A stretch of DNA of 64,000 nucleotides from Arthrobacter sp. SLBN-122 (GCF_006715165.1 NZ_VFMS01000001.1:558001-622000), one strand, 5' to 3'. Shown: positions 42,793 through 55,636, numbered from the stretch's first letter. Numbers and translations are program-made. The notes: generated by a model from the letters alone, not told the origin.

Positions 42793-42854
42793 ATGGTCCC
42801 TGTTCTCTCTTGTTCTCTAAATTCTGAAGTCTTGGGTTACGGGAAGAGGGAGGA

Positions 42855-42890
42855 GTTTACGACGGCGGGTGGTCACCCGCCGTCGTAAAC
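42855..42890 (-). other. 17-bp perfect stem-loop between rpoB and rpoC
   Basis: The arms GTTTACGACGGCGGGTG and CACCCGCCGTCGTAAAC pair perfectly with only two bases between them. It starts 7 bases after the rpoB stop, and no U-tract follows. It is more likely an RNase III-type processing or stabilising site than a terminator, since rpoC must be transcribed through it. Confidence 0.65.
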
Positions 42891-42896
42891 CGCCTT

Positions 42897-46406
<3,510 letters not shown>

Positions 46407-46729
46407 GAGGGATCCTTCCACAGACCTTCAGGCGTTTTCAGATCTCCCCCGCTGTGCACCCTGCGGAGTGACTCCGCAGCGCTACCATCCGGTTCCGCTA
46501 TATGACCCGGGGCCTGGACTGACTATGCTGTGACCGTTGTTACGGCACGTTGATTGCCAGCTGCCAGGCAAAGCCCACCGCTATATGAAGGCTGAAGGTA
46601 AACAGGGAAGACGCAAATATCTACGATACGGCAAAACAACCTACGTGTCTACCCCACTTCCGGCCGGATTGCAAGCACTTGATTTCGCGGACTCCCGCAG
46701 CAGCGTCCCCGCGCCTGCGCCGGCGCCTG
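46407..46729. other. rpoB upstream leader/promoter region
   Basis: No credible gene is present in these 323 bases. As rpoB is separated from rplL by other genes, its promoter must lie here. A CATAGT hexamer on the minus strand near 46524 is a possible -10, but no good -35 was found. Confidence 0.45.
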
Positions 46730-47221
46730 CTAGAGCCGCAGCGTGACGCCCTCCGCCGTGCAGGCCGCGGAGTTTGCGAAGACTGCATCCCGCACGGCGT
46801 CCTGGGACTCCTGTGCCGGCTTGCCGCCGGACTCCGCCGCGGATGAGTGGTCGATGGCCAGCAGGCTAAGTGAGGCGAACAGGCCCTGCAGGTCCCCAGT
46901 GACGCTGTCCTTGGCGTCCTGGGCCTTCAGATAGACGTCCTCGTAGCCCTTGGAGTCGGTGGGTGAAACTGCGGCGTAGTCCACCACCAGTTTGTTGAAG
47001 AGTTCGCAGGCTTCCCGGGTTCCGGTTGCCTTGGCGCCCTGGCTTGCGGTGCCACCACCGGCTGCAGGGCTGCTGGCGTCCCCTGCGTTCCGCGTTGACG
47101 CAGGGGACGCCGTCGGCTTGACCGGTTCCGCCGGGGCCGGCGTGGACACCGAACAGCCGGCCAGCACCCCGCCCGTCAGTGCAGCCGTGGCGGCGATGAC
47201 CCCTGCGGTAGCCTTCTTCAC
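46730..47221 (-). CDS. Putative lipoprotein of unknown function
   Basis: A 163-residue protein. The GTG at 47221 (GGAG at seven-base spacing) gives a signal peptide KKATAGVIAATAALTGGVLAGC with lipobox LAGC (Cys about 23). A serine/proline/threonine-rich linker follows to about residue 60, then a helical domain with two further cysteines (EACELF and SAACTAEG) that could form a disulfide. No family was recognised. It lies between rpoB and a divergent thiolase gene. Confidence 0.7.
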   Translation of the reverse strand: MKKATAGVIAATAALTGGVLAGCSVSTPAPAEPVKPTASPASTRNAGDASSPAAGGGTASQGAKATGTREACELFNKLVVDYAAVSPTDSKGYEDVYLKAQDAKDSVTGDLQGLFASLSLLAIDHSSAAESGGKPAQESQDAVRDAVFANSAACTAEGVTLRL

Positions 47222-47458
47222 GTTTTCGCTCCGTCCGTCCCGGCCGCGGACCTTGTGTCCCCATGCAAAGCACTCCCCCTGCAAAGCCTCGCCGTCCACC
47301 CTACGCAAGCGGCCGCCGTCGTGCATAACGCCGGCAATGGTGACTTCTCCCCTGCCCCCCAGGAATGCACATAGCGGTTCCAGCGTTTGAATAGATGGGT
47401 GACCAGGCTCACGATAGCCTTGGTGGCTTACACCGGAACCGGATTGAAAGTGGTAACC

Positions 47459-48658
47459 ATGGCCAACTCTCCTGACAGCAATGACGTTGTCATCCTTGGG
47501 GCAGCGCGGACTCCGCAGGGCCGGATCAACGGCCAACTGTCCAGCCTTACAGCGGTGGACCTCGGCGCCCACGCCATCAGGGCCGCCCTGGAATCAAGCG
47601 GCGTGGACGCCGGTGATGTGGAGGCCGTGATCATGGGCCAGGTGCTGCAGGCAGGAGCGGGGCAGAATCCCGCGCGGCAGAGTGCCGTCGGCGCCGGCAT
47701 CGGATGGAACGTTCCCTCGGTGACGGTCAACAAGGTGTGCCTGTCCGGCCTGACCGCGGTGATCGACGCGGCGAGGATGATCCGCGCCGGCGAGGCCGCC
47801 GTAGTGGTGGCAGGCGGCCAGGAATCGATGAGCCGGGCGCCGCACCTGCTCCCGGGTTCCCGCCAGGGGTGGACGTACGGCTCGATCCAGGCCCTGGATG
47901 CTGCCGCGCATGACGGGCTGACCGACGCCTTTGACGGGCAATCGATGGGCCTGTCCACCGAGACCCGCAACCTCACCCTGGGCATCGACCGCACCTCCCA
48001 GGACAACGTGGCCGCGCAGTCCCACCAGCGGGCGGCGCTGGCGGCAAAGAACGGAACGTTCGACGGCGAGATCGCACCAATCAGCGTCAAGCAGCGTAAG
48101 GGTGAGCCCCTGGTGGTGGACACCGACGAAGGCGTGCGCCCCAACACCTCGGTTGAGTCGCTGGCCGGCCTGCGGGCAGCGTTCGTGACCGACGGCACCA
48201 TCACCGCCGGCAACTCCTCACCCTTGTCTGACGGCGCAGCCGCCCTGGTACTCGCATCCCGCGGCTACGCGGAGGAACACGGGCTGGAGTTCCTGGCCGT
48301 GGTGGGAAAGCCCGGGCAGGTGGCCGGCCCCGACAACTCCCTGCATTCCCAGCCGTCAAACGCCATCACGAACGCCCTGGGCAAGGCCGGGTGGAGCACT
48401 GCAGACCTCGATTTCATCGAGATCAACGAGGCGTTCGGCTCCGTGGCCGTGCAGTCCCTCAAGGACCTGGACTACCCCCTGGAGAAGTGCAACATCCACG
48501 GCGGTGCCATCGCCCTGGGGCACCCTATCGGGGCATCGGGGGCACGGCTTGCGGCCCATGCCGCCCATGAGCTGAAACGGCGCGGAACGGGCAAGGCCGC
48601 GGTGTCCCTCTGCGGCGGGGGCGGGCAGGGCGAAGCCCTCCTGCTGTACCGCGACTGA
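47459..48658 (+). CDS. Acetyl-CoA C-acetyltransferase (thiolase)
   Basis: A 399-residue thiolase that condenses two acetyl-CoA or cleaves acetoacetyl-CoA. The acylated cysteine is Cys94 in VNKVCLSGL. The active-site motifs INEAFGSVAVQ and GHPIGASGAR and the second cysteine in SLCGGGGQGEALL complete the catalytic set. The ATG at 47459 matches the family N-terminus. The stop overlaps the ATG of the next gene by one base (TGATG). It probably serves ketone or fatty acid metabolism; a biosynthetic or degradative role cannot be told apart. Confidence 0.93.
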   Translation: MANSPDSNDVVILGAARTPQGRINGQLSSLTAVDLGAHAIRAALESSGVDAGDVEAVIMGQVLQAGAGQNPARQSAVGAGIGWNVPSVTVNKVCLSGLTAVIDAARMIRAGEAAVVVAGGQESMSRAPHLLPGSRQGWTYGSIQALDAAAHDGLTDAFDGQSMGLSTETRNLTLGIDRTSQDNVAAQSHQRAALAAKNGTFDGEIAPISVKQRKGEPLVVDTDEGVRPNTSVESLAGLRAAFVTDGTITAGNSSPLSDGAAALVLASRGYAEEHGLEFLAVVGKPGQVAGPDNSLHSQPSNAITNALGKAGWSTADLDFIEINEAFGSVAVQSLKDLDYPLEKCNIHGGAIALGHPIGASGARLAAHAAHELKRRGTGKAAVSLCGGGGQGEALLLYRD

Positions 48659-49155
48659 TGGCGGGCCCAACTCCAAACGGGACGGACGGCGTCGGACGGG
48701 AACGCTTCCTGGCCGACGCCGCCGCCCGGGGCCTGCAGGTTGACGTGGTGGAGCGCCCCGCTGCCAAAAGCCTCGAAGAGGCCGCAGGCATCCTGGGCAT
48801 CAGCCCGGCGGACATCGTCAAGTCCCTGGTGGTCAAGCACAAGGACGGCACCTTCCTGTTCGCCCTGATCCCTGGCGACCGGCAGATCTCCTGGCCCAAG
48901 CTCCGGGCCCTGGTGGGAGTCAACAAGCTGTCCCTCCCGCCCGCCGACACCGCACTGGAGGCTACCGGTTACGAACGGGGCACCATCACCCCGCTGGGGA
49001 GCACTACCTCCTGGCCGGTTTATGCCGACGCCACGATCACCGGACGCCGGATCTCCATGGGAGCCGGTGCCCACGGTTACAGCGCCTTCGTCGACGCCGA
49101 CGCCCTGACCGCAGCCCTGGATGCCGTAATGGCGGACATCAGCGATCCCCTGTAA
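48658..49155 (+). CDS. YbaK/EbsC-type aminoacyl-tRNA deacylase
   Basis: A 165-residue member of the YbaK/ProX editing-domain family, which hydrolyses mischarged Cys-tRNA(Pro) or Ala-tRNA(Pro). The conserved lysine is in DIVKSLVVKHKDG. LVGVNKLSLPP and the MGAGAHGYSAFVDADAL segment are also present. It is translationally coupled to the thiolase gene. Which misacylated tRNA it edits cannot be read from the sequence. Confidence 0.85.
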   Translation: MAGPTPNGTDGVGRERFLADAAARGLQVDVVERPAAKSLEEAAGILGISPADIVKSLVVKHKDGTFLFALIPGDRQISWPKLRALVGVNKLSLPPADTALEATGYERGTITPLGSTTSWPVYADATITGRRISMGAGAHGYSAFVDADALTAALDAVMADISDPL

Positions 49156-49194
49156 GCAGGAGCGCCGCTTAAAGCACGAAAGCCGTTAAAAGCA

Positions 49195-49228
49195 GGAAAC
49201 CCCGCCCACAGGAGTGGACGGGGTTTCC
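49195..49228. terminator. Bidirectional terminator, ybaK-type gene and rplL
   Basis: The arms GGAAACCCCGTCCAC and GTGGGCGGGGTTTCC pair over 15 bp with one G-U or mismatch around a five-base loop. It sits between convergent genes, 16 bases after the rplL stop. Confidence 0.7.
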
Positions 49229-49244
49229 GAAGGAAAAGGCGTTG

Positions 49245-49619
49245 TTACTTGAGGGTAACGGTGGCGCCTGCAGCCTCGAGCTGCTCCTTGGCCTTCTCGG
49301 CAGCTTCCTTGGTGGCGCCTTCGAGGACAGCCTTGGGGGCACCGTCAACCAGGTCCTTGGCTTCCTTGAGGCCGAGGGAGGTGATGGCGCGAACTTCCTT
49401 GATGACTGCGATCTTCTTGTCACCGGCAGCTTCGAGGACGACGTCGAAGTCAGTCTTCTCTTCAACCTCTTCAGCAGCAGCGCCGGCAGGGCCAGCAACT
49501 GCAACGGCAGCGGCGGTAACTTCGAAGGTCTCTTCGAAGAGCTTGACGAACTCGGAGAGCTCGATGATGGTCAGTTCCTTGAAAGCTTCAATGAGCTCTT
49601 CGTTGCTGAGCTTCGCCAT
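49245..49619 (-). CDS. rplL: 50S ribosomal protein L7/L12
   Basis: A 124-residue stalk protein that recruits translational GTPases. The N-terminal dimerisation helices, an alanine-rich hinge (about residues 36-52) and the C-terminal domain with [28 protein letters not shown] are all present. It follows rplJ by 77 bases. Unlike in Escherichia coli, rpoB does not follow directly. Confidence 0.98.
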   Translation of the reverse strand: MAKLSNEELIEAFKELTIIELSEFVKLFEETFEVTAAAVAVAGPAGAAAEEVEEKTDFDVVLEAAGDKKIAVIKEVRAITSLGLKEAKDLVDGAPKAVLEGATKEAAEKAKEQLEAAGATVTLK

Positions 49620-49696
49620 GGTAGGCGTCCTTCCTGTTGTGGTGTCCGAACGGCGCGTGGCCGGACGGGCACCGGAGTCTGGTGTGGGTAAGAGAA

Positions 49697-50278
49697 TCAG
49701 TTCTCTTCGGCAGCGGGAGCTTCAGCGGCAGCTTCAGCTTCAGCGGCAGGGGCTTCTTCAGCGGCGGGCGCTTCGGCAGCTGCCGGTGCACCGTTCTCTT
49801 CTTCAAGCTTGAGGCGCAGTGCGTCGATGATGCGTGCAGCTGCGGCGGCGGGTGCCTTGAGGACACCTGCAACCTTGGCGAGCTGCAGCTCACGGGACTC
49901 GAGGGCAGCCAGTGCGGCAACCTCGGTGGCGTCCAGCGCCTTGCCCTCGAAGTAACCGGTCTTGATGACCAGCTGCTTGTTGGCCTTGGCAAAATCCGTC
50001 AGGCTCTTGGCAGCGGCAACTGCGTCACCCTTGATGAACGCGATTGCAGTGGGGCCGGCAAGCTGGCCGTCGAATGCTTCGACGCCGGCTTCCTTGGCTG
50101 CAATGGCGGTCAGGGTGTTCTTGACGACCGCGAACTTGGTGTCCTGGCCGAGAGAAACACGCAGCTGCTTGAGCTGTGCAACGGTGAGCCCGCGGTATTC
50201 GGTCAGGACAGCGGCGTTCGATTCCTTGAAATCGTTAGTGATCTCAGCTACTGCTGAAACCTTGGTAGGCGTTGCCAT
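49697..50278 (-). CDS. rplJ: 50S ribosomal protein L10
   Basis: A 193-residue L10, the base of the L7/L12 stalk. The core has [35 protein letters not shown]. The last 25 residues are an alanine/glutamate/proline repeat beyond the L7/L12-binding helix. It is preceded by an L10-type mRNA leader with an attenuator, so autoregulation by the L10-L12 complex is likely. Confidence 0.97.
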   Translation of the reverse strand: MATPTKVSAVAEITNDFKESNAAVLTEYRGLTVAQLKQLRVSLGQDTKFAVVKNTLTAIAAKEAGVEAFDGQLAGPTAIAFIKGDAVAAAKSLTDFAKANKQLVIKTGYFEGKALDATEVAALAALESRELQLAKVAGVLKAPAAAAARIIDALRLKLEEENGAPAAAEAPAAEEAPAAEAEAAAEAPAAEEN

Positions 50279-50337
50279 AACCCTCCTTCCGGGGATAGTG
50301 CCGGTATTCGACGGTCCCCGCTCAAGAGAGCTAAAAC

Positions 50338-50488
50338 TAAAAACGCCCCGCGCAGATGCACGGGGCTTGGCTCAACACGGCTGTACCGTGGAACTTTGCT
50401 TCGTTCACCTGCGCCGGCCGCCCTGCGTTGAGGGTCCTTCGTCCGGAAAGCCACTGTGGCCTCCAGCGCACAACTGCAGAGTTGAGCC
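50338..50488 (-). promoter_or_regulatory. L10-type mRNA leader with attenuator
   Basis: On the minus strand GGCTCAAC (50481-50488) can pair with GTTGAGCC (50369-50376) to close a structured leader that contains a CGCAGGTGAACGAAG segment resembling the L10-binding region. A terminator hairpin follows at once (GCCCCG...CGGGGC, 50345-50366, then TTTTT). This is the known L10-leader layout: L10-L12 binding would favour termination before rplJ. Confidence 0.65.
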
Positions 50489-50536
50489 ATGCTCAGGAGA
50501 GTGGATTTCCAACAACCGACGGTCTTTGGTACTCCC

Positions 50537-50566
50537 AGCTTACGCGAGGCGTTGCCCCTCCACCAA
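50537..50566 (-). promoter_or_regulatory. Candidate rplJ-rplL promoter
   Basis: On the minus strand TAAGCT (50537-50542) with TTGGTG 18 bases upstream forms a weak promoter pair just upstream of the structured leader, overlapping the end of the GNAT gene region. Confidence 0.35.
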
Positions 50567-50575
50567 ATCGGGCAC

Positions 50576-51694
50576 TCAGCTGGTGCTGGTATGCAGACTG
50601 GGAAGCTCTTTTTGCCAAATCCCGGTCACGCCGGCCGTTTGGAATCCGAGTTGCCGGTTGACGGTCAGAAGGTACCGGTTCTCCGGCGCGTTCCAGGTGT
50701 AAATGATGCGGGCATCCGGGAACTGCTCACTGAGCCGCTCCATGTTGGCCACCTTGATCAGCAGGCCCAGTTTGTTGCCGCGGTGTTCCTGCAGCACAAG
50801 GGTGTCGTCCTGGAAGACGACGTCGGCACGGTGCGCCAGCACCGTGATGGTGGTCAGGCCCACCAGGGCTCCGGTGGCGATGTGCTCGACGGCGGTGACC
50901 ACCGTTCTGCGGCCCTGCGCGATGGCGACGTCCTCCGCTTCCCGCAGCAGACCGCCGTCGAACACCATCTCCTGCTCAACAGGCGCGTCAAGGGACGGGT
51001 CAAGTTCGGCCCCCGCCTGGTTTTCCAGGACGGCGACGGCCTCCAGCCAGCGTTCCGGGCACCGGTCGGTCCAGTGGTGCAGGCGGTACCTGCCATTGTT
51101 CGCTTCGTCGGCCTCAGCCTGGAGGTCGGCCACCAGCTTGGTATCCAGGGGCAGCAGGCAGGAACTGAACTGTTCAATGTGCTGCAGCGTGTATCCGGTC
51201 TTCTGGGCGAACTCCACTTCGCGGCTCTCCAGCGGCACGAACCCCTGGCCGGAGCCGGGGACCAGCTGCGCCTGTTCGAACTCGTGCAGGGATGCGCCGG
51301 GATGGTTGGTGTCCACCAGGATCATGGAGCGGCCTTCGCCCCTGGCCAGCTGTTCGGCGGCCTCGAGGAGCCGCCGGCCCACGCCCTGCCGCTGGAATTC
51401 AGGCAGGATGTCCAGGGTGAGCTCGGCGAGGTCCAGATGGTCCGTCAGCGGCAGCGCAATGTCGACGGTTCCAACGATGACGCCGTCCACTTTGGCCACG
51501 AGGATCAGCTGGCGCTCATACGGGTCCGCGAACTCAAGCAGCTTCTCCAGCGGACCGTAGGCGAGGTCGTCGCTGCCCCACGTCTGCATCCGCACCTTGC
51601 GGCCCACTTCGACGGCGGCGAGGAAGTCCGCTGCGTCGGGAGTGTCCAGTGAGTCGGGGATCCACAGCTGCTCGATCTTCACGTCTATTGCCAT
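50576..51694 (-). CDS. Two-domain GNAT-family acetyltransferase (A)
   Basis: A 372-residue protein with two GNAT-like halves. The N-terminal half has the acetyl-CoA motif ILPEFQRQGVGRRLLEAAEQ. The C-terminal half keeps ...HRGNKLGLLIKVANMERL and TWNAPENRYLLTVNRQLGF. The substrate is unknown. The ATG at 51694 lies eight bases after the stop of its paralogue; a start at 51754 inside that gene is possible. Together with the next gene it forms a tandem duplication between rplJ and rplA. Confidence 0.8.
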   Translation of the reverse strand: MAIDVKIEQLWIPDSLDTPDAADFLAAVEVGRKVRMQTWGSDDLAYGPLEKLLEFADPYERQLILVAKVDGVIVGTVDIALPLTDHLDLAELTLDILPEFQRQGVGRRLLEAAEQLARGEGRSMILVDTNHPGASLHEFEQAQLVPGSGQGFVPLESREVEFAQKTGYTLQHIEQFSSCLLPLDTKLVADLQAEADEANNGRYRLHHWTDRCPERWLEAVAVLENQAGAELDPSLDAPVEQEMVFDGGLLREAEDVAIAQGRRTVVTAVEHIATGALVGLTTITVLAHRADVVFQDDTLVLQEHRGNKLGLLIKVANMERLSEQFPDARIIYTWNAPENRYLLTVNRQLGFQTAGVTGIWQKELPSLHTSTS

Positions 51695-51701
51695 TCGGGC
51701 A

Positions 51702-52856
51702 TCATCCCAGCCGTTTCTGCCACTCACCTTCATAGCCAGCGGGCCTGAATCCAAGTGCGGTATTTATCGCCAGCATATGCTGGTTTTCGCTGGCATTCCA
51801 TGTCAGGACCGAGCGCGCCCGCGGCCACTTTTCCTGGGCGCGGCGGAGGTTGGCCGCCTTGACCAGCATGCCCAGCCGGTGGCCGCGGTGCTCCTCCCCC
51901 ACCAAAGTGTCCTGCTGGATCAGCGACTCCGGCACCAGCGGGCGCCAGGTTAGGACACTGTAGGCCACCAGATCGCCGGTGCGTCGGTGCAGGGCTGCCG
52001 CTACGGAGGACTGGACGCCGCCCCGGACCAGCACCAGCTCGTCGTCACGCACGCGGTCTGCATCCCAGTCCTCGCGCTCCCAATCCATACCTGCGGTAGG
52101 GGCATCAGTGCTCATTCGTGCCCTTAGTCCGGCGTAAGCAGCAACGAGCGAATCCGGGCAGCGCCCGTCCCAGTTCGTCAGCACATAGTCCCCTGCATGG
52201 CCAAAGGCGTCAGACTCCAGCCGGTCCAGCAGTTCCCCGGAAACAGGAAGCTTGAGCCGGCTGGAACGCTCCACCTGTTCCAGCCGGTACCCTGCGGCCA
52301 GAGCAAACGCGGTGGCGGGGTCGTCCAGCGGCAGTTGCCCTGCCCCGGATTCCGCAGGGACCATTTGAGAACCAGTCCGCACTGCGTCGAGTGGGAGTTC
52401 ATGGAAGGAATCGAGGGAGGACCTGCCGTGCGTCCGCGCCATTGCTTCGGCGTGCTCCAGCAGCGCCCGTCCCACTCCCCTGCGCCGCCATCCGGGAACC
52501 ACCAGGACATCGATTCCCGCGGTCGCCAGGTTCTCGCGCAGGGGCAGCGTGACCGAGCACAGTCCCACCGGTTCCGGGCCGATCCGCGCCAGGAACAGAT
52601 GCCGTTCCTCATACGGGCTCCCCCGCCAGAACTCCAGCGCTTCCGCCAAGGTAAGACAACGCTCCAGGTTTCCCCAGACAGCCATGGCGTGGGCCTCCTC
52701 CATGGCCTGGCAGGCCAGGAAATCTTGGGACAGTTCGGCGGCGCCAATGTCACCGCCGCTGCCTGGGCCCCTCTTTGGCGGAACGCCGACGACGGCAATC
52801 GCCAAAGCATAGTGGCCAGGAATCGGCGCGGATTCGCTCGGCTCGGTCCGGTCCAT
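51702..52856 (-). CDS. Two-domain GNAT-family acetyltransferase (B)
   Basis: A 384-residue paralogue of the adjacent protein. It has the motif VVPGWRRRGVGRALLEHAEAMA in the first half, and GEEHRGHRLGMLVKAANLRRA plus TWNASENQHMLAINTALGF in the second. The shared C-terminal pattern indicates gene duplication. Substrate unknown. It has no signal peptide or membrane segments, so it should be cytoplasmic. A strong hairpin terminator separates it from rplA. Confidence 0.8.
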   Translation of the reverse strand: MDRTEPSESAPIPGHYALAIAVVGVPPKRGPGSGGDIGAAELSQDFLACQAMEEAHAMAVWGNLERCLTLAEALEFWRGSPYEERHLFLARIGPEPVGLCSVTLPLRENLATAGIDVLVVPGWRRRGVGRALLEHAEAMARTHGRSSLDSFHELPLDAVRTGSQMVPAESGAGQLPLDDPATAFALAAGYRLEQVERSSRLKLPVSGELLDRLESDAFGHAGDYVLTNWDGRCPDSLVAAYAGLRARMSTDAPTAGMDWEREDWDADRVRDDELVLVRGGVQSSVAAALHRRTGDLVAYSVLTWRPLVPESLIQQDTLVGEEHRGHRLGMLVKAANLRRAQEKWPRARSVLTWNASENQHMLAINTALGFRPAGYEGEWQKRLG

Positions 52857-52886
52857 GCAGCCAGCTTAGGCAAAGAGGGCGGACAA

Positions 52887-52932
52887 AAAAGAAGACCGTC
52901 CCGACGCATATGCGCCGGGACGGTCTTCTTTT
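52887..52932. terminator. Terminator after rplA
   Basis: A 17-bp perfect stem (AAAAGAAGACCGTCCCG / CGGGACGGTCTTCTTTT) flanked by A6 and T4, symmetrical in both directions. It ends the rplK-rplA transcript, 39 bases after the rplA stop. Confidence 0.85.
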
Positions 52933-52971
52933 GCACCGGAATCAATCCGGTGCAGGAACTTCTTTTAAGGA

Positions 52972-53679
52972 CTACGCCTCGGTGAGCACCTTGGTGACGT
53001 TGGGGTCAACGGAGATGCCGGGACCGAAGGTGGTGGCAACGGTTGCCTTCTGGATGTAGCGGCCCTTGGAAGCGGACGGCTTCAGGCGAAGCACCTCTTC
53101 CAGTGCTGCTGCGTAGTTCTCAGCCAGCTTGACGGCGTCGAAGGACACCTTGCCGATGATGAAGTGCAGGTTGGAGTGCTTGTCGACACGGAAGTCGATC
53201 TTTCCACCCTTGATGTCGTTGACGGCCTTGGTGACGTCGGGGGTCACGGTGCCCGTCTTCGGGTTCGGCATCAGGTTACGCGGACCCAGGACCTTACCGA
53301 GGCGGCCAACCTTGCCCATGAGGTCAGGGGTGGCAACGGCGGCGTCGAAGTCGGTCCAGCCGGCTGCGATCTTTTCGATCAGGTCGTCGGAACCAACGAA
53401 GTCGGCGCCGGCTGCGATTGCAGCTTCAGCCTTGTCGCCCGTGGCGAAGACCAGGACGCGGGCGGTCTTACCGGTGCCGTGGGGCAGGTTAACGGTACCG
53501 CGGACCATCTGATCAGCCTTGCGGGGGTCGACGCCGAGGCGGAAAGCAACCTCAACGGTGGCGTCGAACTTGGACGGGTTGGTGTCCTTGGCCAGCGTTA
53601 CTGCCTCGAACGGCGCGTAGAACTTCTCCGCGTCGATCTTGGCGGCTGCTGCCTCATATGCTTTGCTGCGCTTTGCCAT
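52972..53679 (-). CDS. rplA: 50S ribosomal protein L1
   Basis: A 235-residue L1 of the mobile L1 stalk at the E site. It has the signature [26 protein letters not shown], and [21 protein letters not shown] is conserved. In several bacteria L1 represses its own mRNA; the 178-base rplK-rplA gap contains short hairpins (for example near 53740-53765) that could serve this, but no match to a known L1 site was established. Confidence 0.98.
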   Translation of the reverse strand: MAKRSKAYEAAAAKIDAEKFYAPFEAVTLAKDTNPSKFDATVEVAFRLGVDPRKADQMVRGTVNLPHGTGKTARVLVFATGDKAEAAIAAGADFVGSDDLIEKIAAGWTDFDAAVATPDLMGKVGRLGKVLGPRNLMPNPKTGTVTPDVTKAVNDIKGGKIDFRVDKHSNLHFIIGKVSFDAVKLAENYAAALEEVLRLKPSASKGRYIQKATVATTFGPGISVDPNVTKVLTEA

Positions 53680-53857
53680 GCTGCTTATTTCTCCTTGTGC
53701 AGTTGTGGTCTGCGGACCGCGCTGGGCCCTGCCACAGTCGGTGATCCGGTTCGTTATCCGGCCCGGATGACCAACATTTCAATTGTTTGGTGCCGGTGTC
53801 CCGGCGGTGCCGCCCGTCGTCGTCAATTACCCTGACGCTGGACAGCGGAAAGGGCTA

Positions 53858-54289
53858 CTAGCCCTCGACGGTGATGCCCATGGAGCGGGCGGTGCCGGCG
53901 ATGATCTTCGCTGCGCCTTCGAGGCTGGTGGCGTTGAGGTCTTCCATCTTGGTGGAGGCGATCTCATTGACCTGGGCCTGGGTCAGCTTGGCAACCTTGA
54001 CGGTGTGCGGGGTTGCTGAACCCTTGGCGACGCCTGCAGCCTTCTTGATGAGTTCTGCAGCCGGCGGCGTCTTGGTGATGAACGTGAAGGAACGGTCCTC
54101 GTAGACCGTGATTTCCACGGGGATGACGTTTCCGCGCTGGGCTTCCGTCGCAGCGTTGTACGCCTTGCAGAATTCCATGATGTTGACACCGTGCTGGCCA
54201 AGCGCAGGACCGATCGGCGGGGCCGGGTTGGCGGCACCTGCCTGGATCTGCAGCTTGATGAGGCCGGTGACCTTCTTCTTGGGAGCCAA
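53858..54289 (-). CDS. rplK: 50S ribosomal protein L11
   Basis: A 143-residue L11 of the GTPase-associated centre, needed for RelA activation. It has the [32 protein letters not shown] core and ends [20 protein letters not shown]. It follows nusG by 128 bases that contain two GC-rich hairpins (54343-54365 and 54375-54401). Confidence 0.98.
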
Positions 54290-54417
54290 TGTAGGGTCCT
54301 TCTCTCAATAACGTCCTGGAGCACGGGAGCGTGCCTCAGGTTTGTGGCCGCCATGGCAAGGCGGCCGGCCGTTCCGGTGCCGCTAAGCAGGCGGCGCCGG
54401 GACGAATTCTAGGAATC

Positions 54418-55266
54418 TCAGATCTTGGTGACCTGGTTGAACGCCAGGGTGACGGGCGTTTCGCGCTCGAAGATGGAGACCAGCACCACGAGGGTCTGGG
54501 ACTCGGGCTTGATCTCGGAGATCGTGGCGGGAAGGGTCTCGAAGGGGCCTTCCTTGACGATGACGGACTCGCCGACCTCGAAATCGACGGCCACGGGAGT
54601 CTGGTTCTGCTTGTTGACCGGCTTGCCCTTCTCGGCCTGCTCCTCTTCGAAGACAGGGGCGAGCATGGAGAAGACCTCGTCCAGGCGCAGCGGGACCGGG
54701 TTGTGGGCGTTGCCCACGAATCCGGTGACGCCGGGGGTGTGGCGGACGGCACCCCAGGAGGCGTCGGTCAGGTCCATGCGGACCAGGACGTAGCCGGGGA
54801 TGCGGACGCGGTTGATCACCTTGCGCTGGGCGTTCTTGATCTCCACGACTTCTTCCATGGGCACCTGGATTTCGAAGATGTAATCTTCCATGTCCAGGGT
54901 CTGGATGCGGGTTTCAAGGTTGGCCTTCACGCGGTTTTCATAACCGGCGTAGGAGTGGATGACGTACCAGTCACCTTCCTGGCGGCGCAGCTTGGCCTTG
55001 AACTCCTCTGCGGGGTCCACGGCTGCGGTTGCTGCCGCTGCGGCAAGGGCGTCGGCGGGCTCGTCTTCCCCGTCAGCGTCTGAAGCGTCGCCTTCGGCGG
55101 CTTCTGCATCGTCGGAGGCGGCGTCGTCGAATTCGGGCGTGGAGGACTCAACCTCGGACTCTTCACCGGCTTCTGCCGTGACGTCCGGGGATTCTTCCAG
55201 CCCCGTCTCGGTTACCTCGAGCTCCTGCTCAGACACTTGGTCTCCTGCTTCCTCATTGCCTAACAT
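54418..55266 (-). CDS. nusG: Transcription elongation/antitermination factor NusG
   Basis: A 282-residue NusG that binds RNA polymerase and couples transcription with Rho or the ribosome (through S10). The NGN domain starts near residue 95 ([19 protein letters not shown]) and the KOW domain ([20 protein letters not shown]) ends the protein. The first 90 residues are an acidic, alanine-rich low-complexity extension absent from the classical 180-residue form, typical of actinobacteria. It follows secE by 85 bases. Confidence 0.97.
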   Translation of the reverse strand: MLGNEEAGDQVSEQELEVTETGLEESPDVTAEAGEESEVESSTPEFDDAASDDAEAAEGDASDADGEDEPADALAAAAATAAVDPAEEFKAKLRRQEGDWYVIHSYAGYENRVKANLETRIQTLDMEDYIFEIQVPMEEVVEIKNAQRKVINRVRIPGYVLVRMDLTDASWGAVRHTPGVTGFVGNAHNPVPLRLDEVFSMLAPVFEEEQAEKGKPVNKQNQTPVAVDFEVGESVIVKEGPFETLPATISEIKPESQTLVVLVSIFERETPVTLAFNQVTKI

Positions 55267-55351
55267 GCCTATTTAAATGGCTCAATCCCGCACGCCAACG
55301 CATCCCTTCCGGTTTCCCGGGCGGAACACGCGGCCTGCGGACCGTGCAGCC

Positions 55352-55636
55352 TTAGCTGTCCTTGGGGCCGGTGCCGCCGAAGATCCAGCTGACAGCGGTT
55401 CCGAAACCGATGTCCAGCAGGCTGACGATGACCATCATGATGGCCACGAACACCAGCACCACGAGCGTGTAGTTGATCAGTTCCTTGCGGGTGGGGGCAA
55501 CAACCTTCTTCAGCTCGCCAATAATCTGGCGGACAAAGAGTGCAATGCGGGCGAAGAAGTTTGCCTTGGCTTCCTTCTTAGCTGGGCGGCCCTTGGAGCT
55601 GCTGGCAGCTGTTTCGGTCACCTGGTCCTCGCTCAT
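55352..55636 (-). CDS. secE: Preprotein translocase subunit SecE
   Basis: A 94-residue SecE that clamps SecY. An N-terminal basic region (SSSKGRPAKKEAKANFFARI) is followed by the conserved amphipathic helix VRQIIGELKKVVAPTRKEL and one membrane segment (TLVVLVFVAIMMVIVSLLDIGFG). It lies between tRNA-Trp and nusG in the usual order. Confidence 0.97.
   Translation of the reverse strand: MSEDQVTETAASSSKGRPAKKEAKANFFARIALFVRQIIGELKKVVAPTRKELINYTLVVLVFVAIMMVIVSLLDIGFGTAVSWIFGGTGPKDS

Noticed and set aside
46537-46746. 69-codon plus-strand frame between rpoB and the lipoprotein gene
   Set aside because: Ends in a simple Ala-Pro run from the opposite strand and has no ribosome-binding site; it lies in the rpoB promoter region.
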